Program-made: the position numbers and the translations under genes
Origin: Oscillospiraceae bacterium
Lineage (GTDB): Bacteria > Bacillota > Clostridia > Oscillospirales > UBA929
Direction: 5' to 3'
Length of the DNA stretch: 64,000 nucleotides
Assembly (NCBI GenBank): GCA_009780275.1
Contig: WRAI01000006.1
Coordinates: 20,580 to 84,579 of the forward strand
Part shown: positions 42,388 through 51,494 of the stretch, piece after piece
Layout: each line of letters starts with the position of its first letter
How positions within the stretch are numbered: the first letter of the stretch is position 1
The notes under the pieces: generated by a model
What the model saw: the letters and a program-made list of their open reading frames with translations, nothing else
Database searches by the model: none
What the model was told of the DNA's origin: nothing

Positions 42388-44341
42388 AGGCTTTTACCCC
42401 CTTTCCTTTGATTGATTTTTGCGTTTGTTGGGTCAGTATTACGACACCACACAGTAGGGCAACCGCCAAGAACAGCACACCCAGCACATAGTTCATCACA
42501 GGCGGCAATTCGCCTGTTTGCGGCAAGTTAATAACGCCATAATCGGCGTAGGGAATGTTGGGGTCACGTTGGATGGTTATATCAACGGAAACATCACTCG
42601 TACCCACGGTGAAGAAAATCCTTGACCTCTCACGCAAAAAGCCAAACTGGACGGAATTGTTACGCAAGTAATATTCACCCGCACCCAGCGAAATTGTGGC
42701 TCTACCTTGTGCATCGGTAGTGACTTCGCCAACACGTTGGTTATCTACGGCACGATAAACCGCAAAGGTAGCACCGTGTAGTGGATTGCCGGATTTTTCG
42801 GTTCTTGTGATGATGTCAACACGGTTCTGTGTCGGTCTTGCTGGCGTTGCGGGTTGTGCAGGGGTAGTTGTGGCTGGTGGGCGTGGGGTTTGCGTTGGGG
42901 TCAGAGTTGGTTGCGGCGTTGGTTCGGGGGTCGGTTGCGGAATTGCACTTGCCGTAACTGTCATATTAGATACCGCACCCGCTCGGATGGTGAAATTGAT
43001 ACGCTCCATATCACGGCGGTAGCCCTGCGGCATGAGTGCGTTTCTTTTGAAATATTGCCCCGGCGGTAGGAGTGCCGATGCCTCACCAAAGGCGTTCGTG
43101 GCAATGGTTGTGATAACTTCGTCCGTCATTACATCATGGATTGTATAAACCACACCCTCTAACCTATCCCTCGAATCAGAGGAAATGGCGGTAATAAGCA
43201 GTCTGCCATACAACACTTCGGGAGTTGGGGTCTGTGCGGGTGGCGTGGTGGTGGCTGGTGTGCGGTTTGTGATTGAAACTTCTCTTATCGCTCCCGCCGC
43301 TATCCTCACGTTCACACGCTCGGTATCAAATTCAATGCCCTGTGGGGCGTGGAGTTGCCGTAAGAAATAATCATCGGGCATCAAAGAAACAGCCGCCTCG
43401 CCGAATCGGTCTGTGATTAACTCGGCAACAAGGCGATTATCCATTGCACGGCGCACTTCAAAAATCGCACCGTGAATCGGTGTGCCGTCCGCTCTCGCTG
43501 TTATGACAAGCCGCCCCGGTTGCGGTGGCGGGTCTTGTTGTGGTGGCGGGGTCGGTTCGGGTTCGGGTCGGCTTGTAAGGTTCAGTTCATTAAGCCTGTT
43601 CGCCGCAATCCGCACGTTTACCCTGTCGGGATTGGGGATAAAACCTCTAACTGCCTGTACTTCACGCACAAAATAATCGCCTATCGGCAAATCAATGGCA
43701 GCTTCGCCAAAAGTGTCCGTAACTAAAAAAGCGACAAACTCACCGTCCATTGCCCTGCGTAGTTCAAACATCGCTCCGCTCAACAACTGCCCTGTGCCTT
43801 GCGCCCGTAAAGTGATTATCAGCCGTCCGCTATCAACAGGCGGCGGGGGTGGGCCGGGTGTTTGGGGCTGGGTCGGAACGCTGAAAATCGTTATTTTTTG
43901 CCGTTGCCCTGCGGTGATGGTAGTGCCTACCACGTTGGTAATAGGGGCATGGTTGTGTGCGGGCAGAACGATAACGATATTGTAATTGCCTTGCGGTAAT
44001 GGAAATTCGATGGTTCTGCCTGTGGTGTCGGTAGCTAACTCAACAAGGCGGGTTGTTTCACCAACACGGTACACGGCGAAAACCGCACCGTGGAGCAGTA
44101 CGCCGTCATGGGTGCTGTTGATGATTACCAAGCTACCCAGCGGCGGCTCGTCTTGGGTCGGAGTTTCGGTTGGCTCATCTTCACCATTTTCGTAAGTGCC
44201 GTTCTCGCTTGTAGGATTTATATATTCATAATCAATGTCCGTGCCGTCTGTTTCGGCATACGCCGTTACAGCCGCCGCCATAACCATGACGAACATCAGC
44301 ACAAACATGATGGTGGACTTCAAGAGATTGGATTTCCGCAT
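42347..44341 (-). CDS. LPXTG cell-wall protein with Cna-B/SpaA-like repeats
   Basis: 664 residues. A signal peptide (about 7-28, LKSTIMFVLMFVMVMAAAVT) is followed by five prealbumin-like repeats of 75-95 residues, each with a GAxFxVYR or GAxFELRR strand and DxFGEAxxxLPxGxY, spaced by Pro-rich linkers. The sorting signal LPQTG is at 606-610, followed by a hydrophobic helix. The protein should be fixed to the cell wall by a sortase, probably the one encoded next upstream, and could promote cell contact during mating. The tail after the membrane helix is about 25 residues longer than usual because the frame runs into topB. Confidence 0.88.
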   Translation of the reverse strand: MRKSNLLKSTIMFVLMFVMVMAAAVTAYAETDGTDIDYEYINPTSENGTYENGEDEPTETPTQDEPPLGSLVIINSTHDGVLLHGAVFAVYRVGETTRLVELATDTTGRTIEFPLPQGNYNIVIVLPAHNHAPITNVVGTTITAGQRQKITIFSVPTQPQTPGPPPPPVDSGRLIITLRAQGTGQLLSGAMFELRRAMDGEFVAFLVTDTFGEAAIDLPIGDYFVREVQAVRGFIPNPDRVNVRIAANRLNELNLTSRPEPEPTPPPQQDPPPQPGRLVITARADGTPIHGAIFEVRRAMDNRLVAELITDRFGEAAVSLMPDDYFLRQLHAPQGIEFDTERVNVRIAAGAIREVSITNRTPATTTPPAQTPTPEVLYGRLLITAISSDSRDRLEGVVYTIHDVMTDEVITTIATNAFGEASALLPPGQYFKRNALMPQGYRRDMERINFTIRAGAVSNMTVTASAIPQPTPEPTPQPTLTPTQTPRPPATTTPAQPATPARPTQNRVDIITRTEKSGNPLHGATFAVYRAVDNQRVGEVTTDAQGRATISLGAGEYYLRNNSVQFGFLRERSRIFFTVGTSDVSVDITIQRDPNIPYADYGVINLPQTGELPPVMNYVLGVLFLAVALLCGVVILTQQTQKSIKGKGVKAYAKPRYRRKAFCF

Positions 44342-45091
44342 TTATAAGCCTCCTTCGATTTTTCTCGCCCGAATAAGCAAACGATGGGTTGCCTCTCTGA
44401 TGGGCGTACAAGTATATAAGGTGATGATGGATTCGTTATGGGGTTGGATAAAGGCAATCTGATTGTCGGGCGTGATTACCAATATCTCAAAGACTTCAAA
44501 AGCCTTGTGCTGTCCGTTCATGGCTTGAAACCCGATAATATCGCCGTTTTCTACTTCACCCAAGCGGTTAAACATAGAGCCAAAGGTAAAGTTGCGATGC
44601 CCTGCGATAACGGCATTTCCGATTTCACCGATATTCGCCGTCTGCGGTACACGCCCCGGTGCTACCCGCAATTCCGGCTCTTTAACGCCCTCCATGACTG
44701 GCAAGCGTAGGTCAATACTTTCAATGGTGAGTATGCCGATGGGAACAATATCGCTCGGAAAGTCCGCTTGATTAAGCGGTTCAAGTGGCGGGTAAACTTC
44801 GGGCAGTTCTTCCGGCTCGTATGGCACATAGGCGATATACGGTTCATAATCATAGTGTTCGGGTACATAGTCGTATTCATCGGAAACAACAGGCTCGTAT
44901 TCGTATGCGGGGCTTTCAATTTCTGTTTCTTCAATAACATAGGCGGGCATGACCGCTAAAATGCTTTCAAGCAAATCCGCTTGCTCGTCAAGGTCGGCTT
45001 GCCGATTGAGTGACGGCGAAACAAGAAACCATATACCAACGCAAAAGGCGGCCATCATGACCGCCACCAGCACAATCGTCTTTTTATTCAT
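44342..45091 (-). CDS. srt: Sortase
   Basis: 249 residues. An N-terminal membrane helix (about 5-24, IVLVAVMMAAFCVGIWFLVS) precedes an unusual acidic, Tyr-rich stalk (about 55-100, YDYVPEHYDYEPYIAYVPYE). The sortase domain follows with catalytic His in IAGHRNF (about 165), Cys in TLYTCTP (about 226) and Arg in HRLLIRAR (about 239). The TLYTC form points to class C/D-type sortases. It overlaps the preceding gene closely and precedes the LPXTG gene, which is its likely substrate. ATG 45091 is preferred; a TTG at 45097 is possible. Confidence 0.9.
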   Translation of the reverse strand: MNKKTIVLVAVMMAAFCVGIWFLVSPSLNRQADLDEQADLLESILAVMPAYVIEETEIESPAYEYEPVVSDEYDYVPEHYDYEPYIAYVPYEPEELPEVYPPLEPLNQADFPSDIVPIGILTIESIDLRLPVMEGVKEPELRVAPGRVPQTANIGEIGNAVIAGHRNFTFGSMFNRLGEVENGDIIGFQAMNGQHKAFEVFEILVITPDNQIAFIQPHNESIITLYTCTPIREATHRLLIRARKIEGGL

Positions 45092-45093
45092 AA

Positions 45094-46056
45094 TCAATCG
45101 TCCTCCGCTTTGCGTTCGTCCTCGTCTGTGTTGTAGTAATCCTCGTCCGTTACGTCCTCGGCTACATCGGTTTCGGTTTCGGTTTCAAACTCCATTTCAT
45201 CGCCAATATCTTCTTCGTCCTCGTCCTCATCATCGTAATCGCAGTTGCCGCCTTGCTGTTTCGGGCGAACGATTTTGAAGTAATATCCGGCACCGCCAGC
45301 GACAAGCAATGCAACAATCACAAAAATTATTGTGCCGTTACCGCCGCCGCTGTCATCGGCAGGGGGTGGGGCTGTGGATTCTTCCTGTGAATTGTTGGGC
45401 GGCGGCTCGTTGGGGGTCTGCGGAGTTGTAGCAACAGGGATGCCCCCGCCGCTACTGCCCACGTTCAAATCTGTGCCGTCCTGTGCAGCGAGAGCAATCA
45501 AGTCCTGTTCGGTTACAGCGTTAAGGAAATATACATTATCCGATTCACGCTGGCGGTCTACTATAAGAAAGAAGATATGCCCTGCGGGGGTAGTGAAAGT
45601 AAAAAACTCAATATCATCGCCGTCCGTGGCGTTATCCAATACGCTTGCTTGCCCCGCAGGGGTAAGCGGATTGGATGAAGTGACAGGGATATTTTCCGGC
45701 GGGTCGGGTTGTGGCGGCGGTTGGATGCCGATATAGAGCGGATTAACTACGCCCACAACATTGGACAAGTTCCCCGCAAAGTCCACGGCATGGATTGCCA
45801 GCGTATCGCTATTTCTGAACGCCAGTAAATCTACCCTCAATACACCGTCTACACGGAAGTTAAACCGTTGGTCGTTGATAAAGATTGCCTCAACGCCCAT
45901 AAAGCCGCCAGATGCCTCAATTCGCAGGGTTTCACCCTCAACATCGGCGGTCACGGTTGGCGGGTTGCCGCTTTGGGAGGCATACGCCGTTGTCGGGAAA
46001 AGAAAAGCACCCACGCAGAGCATGAGTGCCAGCAGAGCAATATATTTAGTTTTCAT
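45094..46056 (-). CDS. DUF4366 (CD1107-family) membrane protein
   Basis: 320 residues. Signal peptide at about 4-26 (YIALLALMLCVGAFLFPTTA). The extracellular part has a beta domain (RIEASGGFMGVEAIFIND) and the DUF4366 core (DNATDGDDIEFFTFTTPAGH, FFLIVDRQRESDNVYFLNAV). A single membrane helix follows at about 242-262 and a very acidic cytosolic tail. In C. difficile CTn elements this family is encoded next to DUF4315 and the M23 protein, as here, and is thought to be part of the mating channel. The ATG shares its A with the DUF4315 stop. Confidence 0.87.
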   Translation of the reverse strand: MKTKYIALLALMLCVGAFLFPTTAYASQSGNPPTVTADVEGETLRIEASGGFMGVEAIFINDQRFNFRVDGVLRVDLLAFRNSDTLAIHAVDFAGNLSNVVGVVNPLYIGIQPPPQPDPPENIPVTSSNPLTPAGQASVLDNATDGDDIEFFTFTTPAGHIFFLIVDRQRESDNVYFLNAVTEQDLIALAAQDGTDLNVGSSGGGIPVATTPQTPNEPPPNNSQEESTAPPPADDSGGGNGTIIFVIVALLVAGGAGYYFKIVRPKQQGGNCDYDDEDEDEEDIGDEMEFETETETDVAEDVTDEDYYNTDEDERKAEDD

Positions 46057-46352
46057 CAATCTGAATCCTCCTTGTCATTTTCGGTTTGTGGGGTAGCTGC
46101 TCCCCTTGTCGGCGTTTCGGTGGGTAAGTCCAAGTTCGGTACAGTACCACTTTTTTGCTTGTCTTTGAACATCTGCACAAAGGCAGCGAGTTCTTCGGGC
46201 GCAACCTCCACGCCACGGAAAGCCGCTATAATATCAGCGTTTTCAAGGTCTACGAGTTGTTTTTCCAACTCACGCAAGCGGGCTTGCCCCTTGCTGACCT
46301 TTTCACGCAGTTTTGCCATTTCGTCCTTTATTTTTGCAATTCTTGGGTTCAT
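46056..46352 (-). CDS. DUF4315-family protein
   Basis: 98 residues. A coiled-coil N-terminus (KIKDEMAKLREKVSKGQARL, RELEKQLVDLENADIIAAFR) and the segment VEVAPEELAAFVQMF are typical of DUF4315, a small cytosolic protein of CTn-type ICEs. AAAGGAG precedes ATG 46352, and the stop overlaps the DUF4366 gene. Function unknown, probably structural within the transfer system. Confidence 0.87.
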   Translation of the reverse strand: MNPRIAKIKDEMAKLREKVSKGQARLRELEKQLVDLENADIIAAFRGVEVAPEELAAFVQMFKDKQKSGTVPNLDLPTETPTRGAATPQTENDKEDSD

Positions 46353-46373
46353 AAAACGCTCCTTTCCTCGTAA

Positions 46374-48692
46374 TTATCGAAACTCTAAAAAGAAAATCGG
46401 GTTTAGCCTGCGTCCATCAACGGACACTTCTATATGAAGATGTGGCCCCGTTGATGCTCCTGTTGTGCCTACGGTTGCTATGACATCGCCCCGCTCAACC
46501 TCTTGCCCCAGCGTGACAAAAATCTCGTGGCAATGTGCGTACCGCATTTGCATACCGTCCTCACATTCGATAATGACAATATTGCCGTAGCCTGTTGGGT
46601 GATAACCTACATATACAACAACGCCGTCAAGCCCCGCTAAGAGCGGTGTACCCGTTGGCAGACCCATATCAAGCCCCCAATGAAATTGCTTGCCGCCGTC
46701 TATGGGATGGATGCGATAACCGTACAGACTGGAAACGAAAGGCCGCCAGTCAAAATCAAATGGATTTCCGAATATCTGCCTTGCTCCCAATGACTGCATG
46801 AGAACATAGAAATGTTGGGTTTGGTCATCGTCCATGCGTTCTAATAAAACCTCGGTAAACGAGCGGGAAGTCAAAGTAACATAGAGGATATGCCACTCAT
46901 ACTCGACAATTACGGTGTAAGTGTAGGTATAGGAGTGGGAATTGCCGTCCTCATCCGTCCAACTGCCTGTGCCAGTCCGTTCTTCCTCTCGCTCTCGTAT
47001 CTCCATGACGGATTCCAGTTCAAGGGTATATTGAGCATCGAAAATCGCTTGAATGGTTGCCGCAACATCAGCAAAGATGAAGTCCTCATACACCGCCGAC
47101 AAAAACGCTATCAGAGCAAAGGGGTCATGCCCTAAACTGTCAATGCTTAAACGATACTCGTCATAATCGGGGTAGTTTTCTTCAATTTCATTGATATAGA
47201 TTCGCAAGTCGGTTTCCAGTTCGGTGTACATAATGCTTGCATCGTCAATGTCCTCAAATTCGGCAGGGTACATCACATGACCGACAAAAGAGGAAGTGCC
47301 GCTAAACATCCCCACACACATGGTAAACATGGAAAGAATGAGGAAGATAATCAGTAATATCAGCCCTGCCTTAACCAAGAATATGGGGTTCTTGCGGATT
47401 ATCGCCGTGACTACCTTTGCGGCTTTGGCGGTAAAGCCCACGGCTTTGCCTGTCGCTTGTCCGGCTTGCTTTGCGGCTCGTAGCTGTTTAGCATAGTTTC
47501 GCTTGATGGCTCGTTTTTGCATAAACCGTGAGAGTGGATTGCTTTTTAACTTGGGGTTATCCCGCAGGGCTTTCCTGTAATCCAACCGCATTTTGTTCTT
47601 GATGGACTTTTGCTCCAACTTCGCAACGCGGCGGTAGGGTCGGTTCTTGTGGAAACGGTATGCAGAACGTACAGATTGCTTTGCACCACGATAACCGCTC
47701 TCTGCCATAAGTTCAGCTTTGTGAGCTACTTTTACACCCACGTTGTCATGTTCCACTTGATGAATTTTGGCGTGTATCTTTGTAACGGCAAGGGATGTAA
47801 CCACGCCCGCCGCTTTGACAGGCATTGCCGTATTTTTCGGCTTGTTCCACTTCGCCTCACCGATTGGTATTTTTTCAACTTCGTGGGTCAGCTTGGAAAC
47901 GGTCTTGCCTTTGTCCTCGTCAAATTCAAGGGTTTTCTTCTTGACCGTCCGAGTAGGCAGCTTGTCTTGGGCTTTTTCCAGTTTCTCGTCCAGTTTCTCA
48001 GCCCGCTTTTCCAGTTTGGCAACCACTTTTTCGTCTTTGGCAAATTTCAGCTTGCTATCGGGTTTGTCGGAGGTAGAGCCGGCAGGGGTAGTAGTGCCAT
48101 CATCAGCATCACCCGCCTGTTGTTCGCTTGACTCGGCGGCATTTTCGGGAGTTTCGGCGTTTTCGTTTGGAGTACCGCCGTCAGTTTCATTACCCCGCTC
48201 ATCGGAAGAATCAGCATTGTCGGGCTGTTCTGCCTCGTCATGTTTCAACGTGTCGTTATCTTCTTGCGGCTCATGTTTTAAGGATGAGTCCTTTTCTTTT
48301 AACTTGGACTTCCGCTTTTGTTTACGGTTGAGGGTCATTTTACCGAGAGCGGTTGCTCCAACCTCTAACGAAAAGCGTGTAGCAGATACAGCGGTGTTCC
48401 TGTCGGGCGTTTCATCGGGTGAGATATTACGCATGATGCTTGCCGCACCGTGTTGTAACCCTGCAAGCCCCGCCGCTGTTTCATTACCGCCCAATGACGG
48501 AGTACCCGCAGGGGGAAGTGCCACCCCTGTTGTTTCTTGTGGGGCGGCACTTGTTTGGGGTCTTACATCGTCACGAGAAAACTCGTGTTCCAGCCGTGAT
48601 TGCGGTCTGCGTTTTCTTGTGGTGTCGGTATCAGCGGCGGGTTCAACTTGGCGGGGGTTGCTTTCGTCAAAGTTGAGTTTTCGGCTCATCAT
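46374..48692 (-). CDS. M23-type peptidoglycan peptidase of the transfer system
   Basis: 772 residues. The first about 390 residues are a long charged, low-complexity cytosolic region (Lys/Glu-rich with EKRAEKLDEKLEKAQDKL). A membrane helix at about 434-456 (FLVKAGLILLIIFLILSMFT) follows, then an extracellular region. A C-terminal LytM/M23 domain carries HWGLDMG and HLHIEV zinc ligands (about 680-760). The enzyme would open the cell wall for the mating channel, as CD1108-like and VirB1-like proteins do. The start overlaps the virB4 stop by four bases. Confidence 0.87.
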   Translation of the reverse strand: MMSRKLNFDESNPRQVEPAADTDTTRKRRPQSRLEHEFSRDDVRPQTSAAPQETTGVALPPAGTPSLGGNETAAGLAGLQHGAASIMRNISPDETPDRNTAVSATRFSLEVGATALGKMTLNRKQKRKSKLKEKDSSLKHEPQEDNDTLKHDEAEQPDNADSSDERGNETDGGTPNENAETPENAAESSEQQAGDADDGTTTPAGSTSDKPDSKLKFAKDEKVVAKLEKRAEKLDEKLEKAQDKLPTRTVKKKTLEFDEDKGKTVSKLTHEVEKIPIGEAKWNKPKNTAMPVKAAGVVTSLAVTKIHAKIHQVEHDNVGVKVAHKAELMAESGYRGAKQSVRSAYRFHKNRPYRRVAKLEQKSIKNKMRLDYRKALRDNPKLKSNPLSRFMQKRAIKRNYAKQLRAAKQAGQATGKAVGFTAKAAKVVTAIIRKNPIFLVKAGLILLIIFLILSMFTMCVGMFSGTSSFVGHVMYPAEFEDIDDASIMYTELETDLRIYINEIEENYPDYDEYRLSIDSLGHDPFALIAFLSAVYEDFIFADVAATIQAIFDAQYTLELESVMEIREREEERTGTGSWTDEDGNSHSYTYTYTVIVEYEWHILYVTLTSRSFTEVLLERMDDDQTQHFYVLMQSLGARQIFGNPFDFDWRPFVSSLYGYRIHPIDGGKQFHWGLDMGLPTGTPLLAGLDGVVVYVGYHPTGYGNIVIIECEDGMQMRYAHCHEIFVTLGQEVERGDVIATVGTTGASTGPHLHIEVSVDGRRLNPIFFLEFR

Positions 48693-51160
48693 CCCACCTC
48701 ATCCAATTTCGTAGTCATAATACGATACAGTTCCGTATCTTTCGGGAATTTGTCATTGAATGGGATAATGGTATTGCCGTGAAACAGCAAACCCTCACCA
48801 GCCGCCGATTGCGTTACATACGAAAGCTGATAAGGGCTTATGCCAAGCTGTTTTGCAAGGATTTGTCTATCCCCGCCCGCTTGGTTGAGCATGAGGATAA
48901 AGTCGCTGTTTTCAAAAATGTTCTCAATCTCACGAGAAGAAAGCATATCCTTGACATTTTGGGTGATACCCGTAGGAATACCGCCCCATTTCCTAAATCG
49001 TTTCCATATCTCTATGGAATAGGCAGCGGTCTGTTCCTCTTTCAAGAGCAAGTGAAACTCGTCTATATAAAACCAAGTCGTTTTACGAGCGGCACGGTTG
49101 ATTGTAACTCTGTTCCATACGGCATCTTGCAAAATCAGCATACCCAGCTTTTTAAGCTGTTTGCCGAGTTCCTTGATGTCAAAGCAGACAAGGCGGTTAC
49201 TCATGTTTACGTTGGTGCGGTGATTAAATACGTTTAACGAGCCTGTGACGTAGATTTCCAATGCCGTGGCAACGTGTTGTGCCTCCGGCTCGGACTGCTT
49301 GCGGATAAGGTTGTACAAGTCCTCCAAAATCGGCATTTTGTCGGGGTGCGGGTCGGCAAGGTATTCCCTGTATACCAGCCGCACACAGCGGTCAATGATG
49401 GTCTTTTCCGTAGGGGAAAGCCCCTCTTTACCGCCGACAACCAACTCGCACAACGAAAGGATGAAGTCACTTTTCAGCGTGAGCGGGTTTTCTTCTTCGC
49501 TGTAATCCACGTTTATATCCATCGGATTAAGGAAGTGCGGGCTTGTGGGTGACAGCTTGATTGCTTGTCCGCCAAGCCGTTGCACCAGCGGAAAATACTC
49601 ACCTTCGGGGTCTGCGATAATGATGTCATCGTTCGTGATAAGGAACGCATTAACCATCTCACGCTTGGCAGAGAACGATTTGCCCGCCCCCGGCGTACCG
49701 AGTATCAAGCCGTTCGGATTTTTCAAAGCCTTGCGATTTGCCATGATAAGATTGTTTGAGAGGGCATTTAAGCCGTAGTACAGAGCCTCGCCGTCTTGGA
49801 ATAACTCCTGTGTCGTGAACGGCACAAAAATAGCGGTGCTTGATGTTGTCAAACCCCGCCGTATTTCAATCTGATTTAAGCCAAGCGGCAGAGAGGACAT
49901 GAGAGCCTGTTCCTGTTGGAAGTCCAACCGTTTCAATGCACAGTTGTACTTTTGGGCGATACCCGATGCGGCAAACACAAGGTTTTCCAGTTTCCGCTTG
50001 GTGGGTGCGGTGTTCAGCACAATAATGGTGACGAGGAACATCCGCTCATTGCGGGATTGCAGTTCCTTTAAGATGTTTTTTGCCTCATCGCCGTAGGTGG
50101 CTATATCCGTAGGGATAACGTCCATATCGTAGCCCGACCTTACCGCCTTTTTTTGTTCGGCGATTTTCATTGCATCAAGGTCAGTAATCTTCCGCTTGAT
50201 GGTCTTGATTGCCTCCATTTGGTCTATGGACTTGATGTGCATATTAACGGTCACGGCGTTGTCCATGTTGAGGTAATCAGCCAAAAGCCTGTCGGTGAGT
50301 TCGGGGGCAAGGATTTGAATAAAACTGGCAGCCCCTATGGTCGTACCCATGCGGAAAGTCTTACCGTCACGGAAGTCAAACGAGGTAGGGGCGATATAAT
50401 CCTTTGTGGAAAGCCCTGTTTTGGCGAGGTCAGCCCATTCAAGCTGTAACTTCTCTGTGCCATCGGGGTGCATTTGTCCGTGGAGTACGGCAAGACGTTC
50501 CAATCCGTCAAGGGCATGGGCTTTTACGCCGAGGACTTTGAAATTGTTGATAATGTCCGTTTCTATGCGTTCCAGCCGTGGCTTTGCCTCTTTCATGCTC
50601 GGAGCATCAATGCCGAAGGTGATATACTTCATCTTCACCAAGCCGTTGTTGCCTTTGGCAAGCTGATTCTTCATCATCTCGGCGTACTCCACACGGATAG
50701 AGTTGAAATCATCGTCTTGGTCGGGGATGCTGATGGACTTTTCAAAGTCTTTCATGTTGCCGTATTTGTTGATAAAGGAGAGCTGTACGCTCACCGTGTT
50801 ATCAAAGTAGTTGAGAAAATCGCAATATCCCTCGAAAATCTGCGTTTTGTCCTCGTTTTGGGCGAGTTGGTAATTTATATCGCCGAATGTGATTGTTTTG
50901 GTGAAAAGCCGCTCGTTGACACGGCAGATACCGTCCTTGTAAATCTCGTGGTAAGGAATGGACTGCTGTGCGGAGGTTGGGGCTTTGCCTGTGCCAAAAA
51001 TCTTTTGTAACAGGGTTTCCTTGAAACTCGGCTTTTTGGCTGGGGGTATGCCGTTAGGGGCGTTTGCACCCTTTTTTACATCGCTTGCTTTTGCATTTGG
51101 TATTGGTGCATTTTGGGGCGGTGTTTGTCGTTTGGTCTTGCGATTGTTCGCTTTGCTCAA
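48689..51160 (-). CDS. virB4: VirB4-like conjugation ATPase
   Basis: 823 residues. Walker A is LGTPGAGKSFSAK at about 485-497 and Walker B WFYIDEFHLLL at about 697-707, with FEFLL-like spacing usual for VirB4/TraE. The N-terminal half holds the CagE/TrbE-type domain (RVEYAEMMKNQLAKGNNGLV). It powers the type IV secretion channel. The start is TTG 51160, with GGAGG nine bases upstream, and lies 107 bases inside the PrgI gene end. Confidence 0.92.
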   Translation of the reverse strand: MSKANNRKTKRQTPPQNAPIPNAKASDVKKGANAPNGIPPAKKPSFKETLLQKIFGTGKAPTSAQQSIPYHEIYKDGICRVNERLFTKTITFGDINYQLAQNEDKTQIFEGYCDFLNYFDNTVSVQLSFINKYGNMKDFEKSISIPDQDDDFNSIRVEYAEMMKNQLAKGNNGLVKMKYITFGIDAPSMKEAKPRLERIETDIINNFKVLGVKAHALDGLERLAVLHGQMHPDGTEKLQLEWADLAKTGLSTKDYIAPTSFDFRDGKTFRMGTTIGAASFIQILAPELTDRLLADYLNMDNAVTVNMHIKSIDQMEAIKTIKRKITDLDAMKIAEQKKAVRSGYDMDVIPTDIATYGDEAKNILKELQSRNERMFLVTIIVLNTAPTKRKLENLVFAASGIAQKYNCALKRLDFQQEQALMSSLPLGLNQIEIRRGLTTSSTAIFVPFTTQELFQDGEALYYGLNALSNNLIMANRKALKNPNGLILGTPGAGKSFSAKREMVNAFLITNDDIIIADPEGEYFPLVQRLGGQAIKLSPTSPHFLNPMDINVDYSEEENPLTLKSDFILSLCELVVGGKEGLSPTEKTIIDRCVRLVYREYLADPHPDKMPILEDLYNLIRKQSEPEAQHVATALEIYVTGSLNVFNHRTNVNMSNRLVCFDIKELGKQLKKLGMLILQDAVWNRVTINRAARKTTWFYIDEFHLLLKEEQTAAYSIEIWKRFRKWGGIPTGITQNVKDMLSSREIENIFENSDFILMLNQAGGDRQILAKQLGISPYQLSYVTQSAAGEGLLFHGNTIIPFNDKFPKDTELYRIMTTKLDEVG

Positions 51161-51494
51161 ATATCTGACCCTCCTTTTCGATTACTGAATAAAAGTTTTC
51201 GGTTATATAGGGGCGTTTCGGCGGGAAGAACCATTTACTGCGGATGATGTTGAACAAGATTCGTTCGGCGGGTATGCCGTCACGCTCATACATAGCCATA
51301 AAAAAGGCGGGGAGCATTAAAGCCATCATCAGCAGTACGGCGGTTTCATTACCGAGTGCGCCTCGTGTGGCGAAAAAAACAGGAACGCCGATTGCCGCCG
51401 CCGTTCCAAAACAGACTACTTGCCGCTTGGTAAGCCCAAGCATAAATTTAGTTTTTACTTTGGTGAGGTCTTTCGGGATTTGGACGTAAGCCAC
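51054..51494 (-). CDS. PrgI-family membrane protein
   Basis: 146 residues. The N-terminal YVQIPKDLTKVKTKFMLGLT and two membrane helices (about 27-45 and 50-68) define the PrgI family, the VirB3-like partner encoded before VirB4 in Gram-positive ICEs. The last 35 residues overlap virB4 in another frame and end in a Lys/Cys-rich tail (CTNTKCKSKRCKKGCKRP) not typical of the family; the tail may be an overlap product. GTG 51494 overlaps the stop of the preceding methylase gene (TAGTG). Confidence 0.85.
   Translation of the reverse strand: MAYVQIPKDLTKVKTKFMLGLTKRQVVCFGTAAAIGVPVFFATRGALGNETAVLLMMALMLPAFFMAMYERDGIPAERILFNIIRSKWFFPPKRPYITENFYSVIEKEGQIFEQSEQSQDQTTNTAPKCTNTKCKSKRCKKGCKRP

Noticed and set aside
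47767..48714. 315-codon plus-strand frame rich in Ser and Phe
   Set aside because: Mirror of the Lys/Glu-rich low-complexity part of the M23 protein gene; such antisense frames are common over biased codons.
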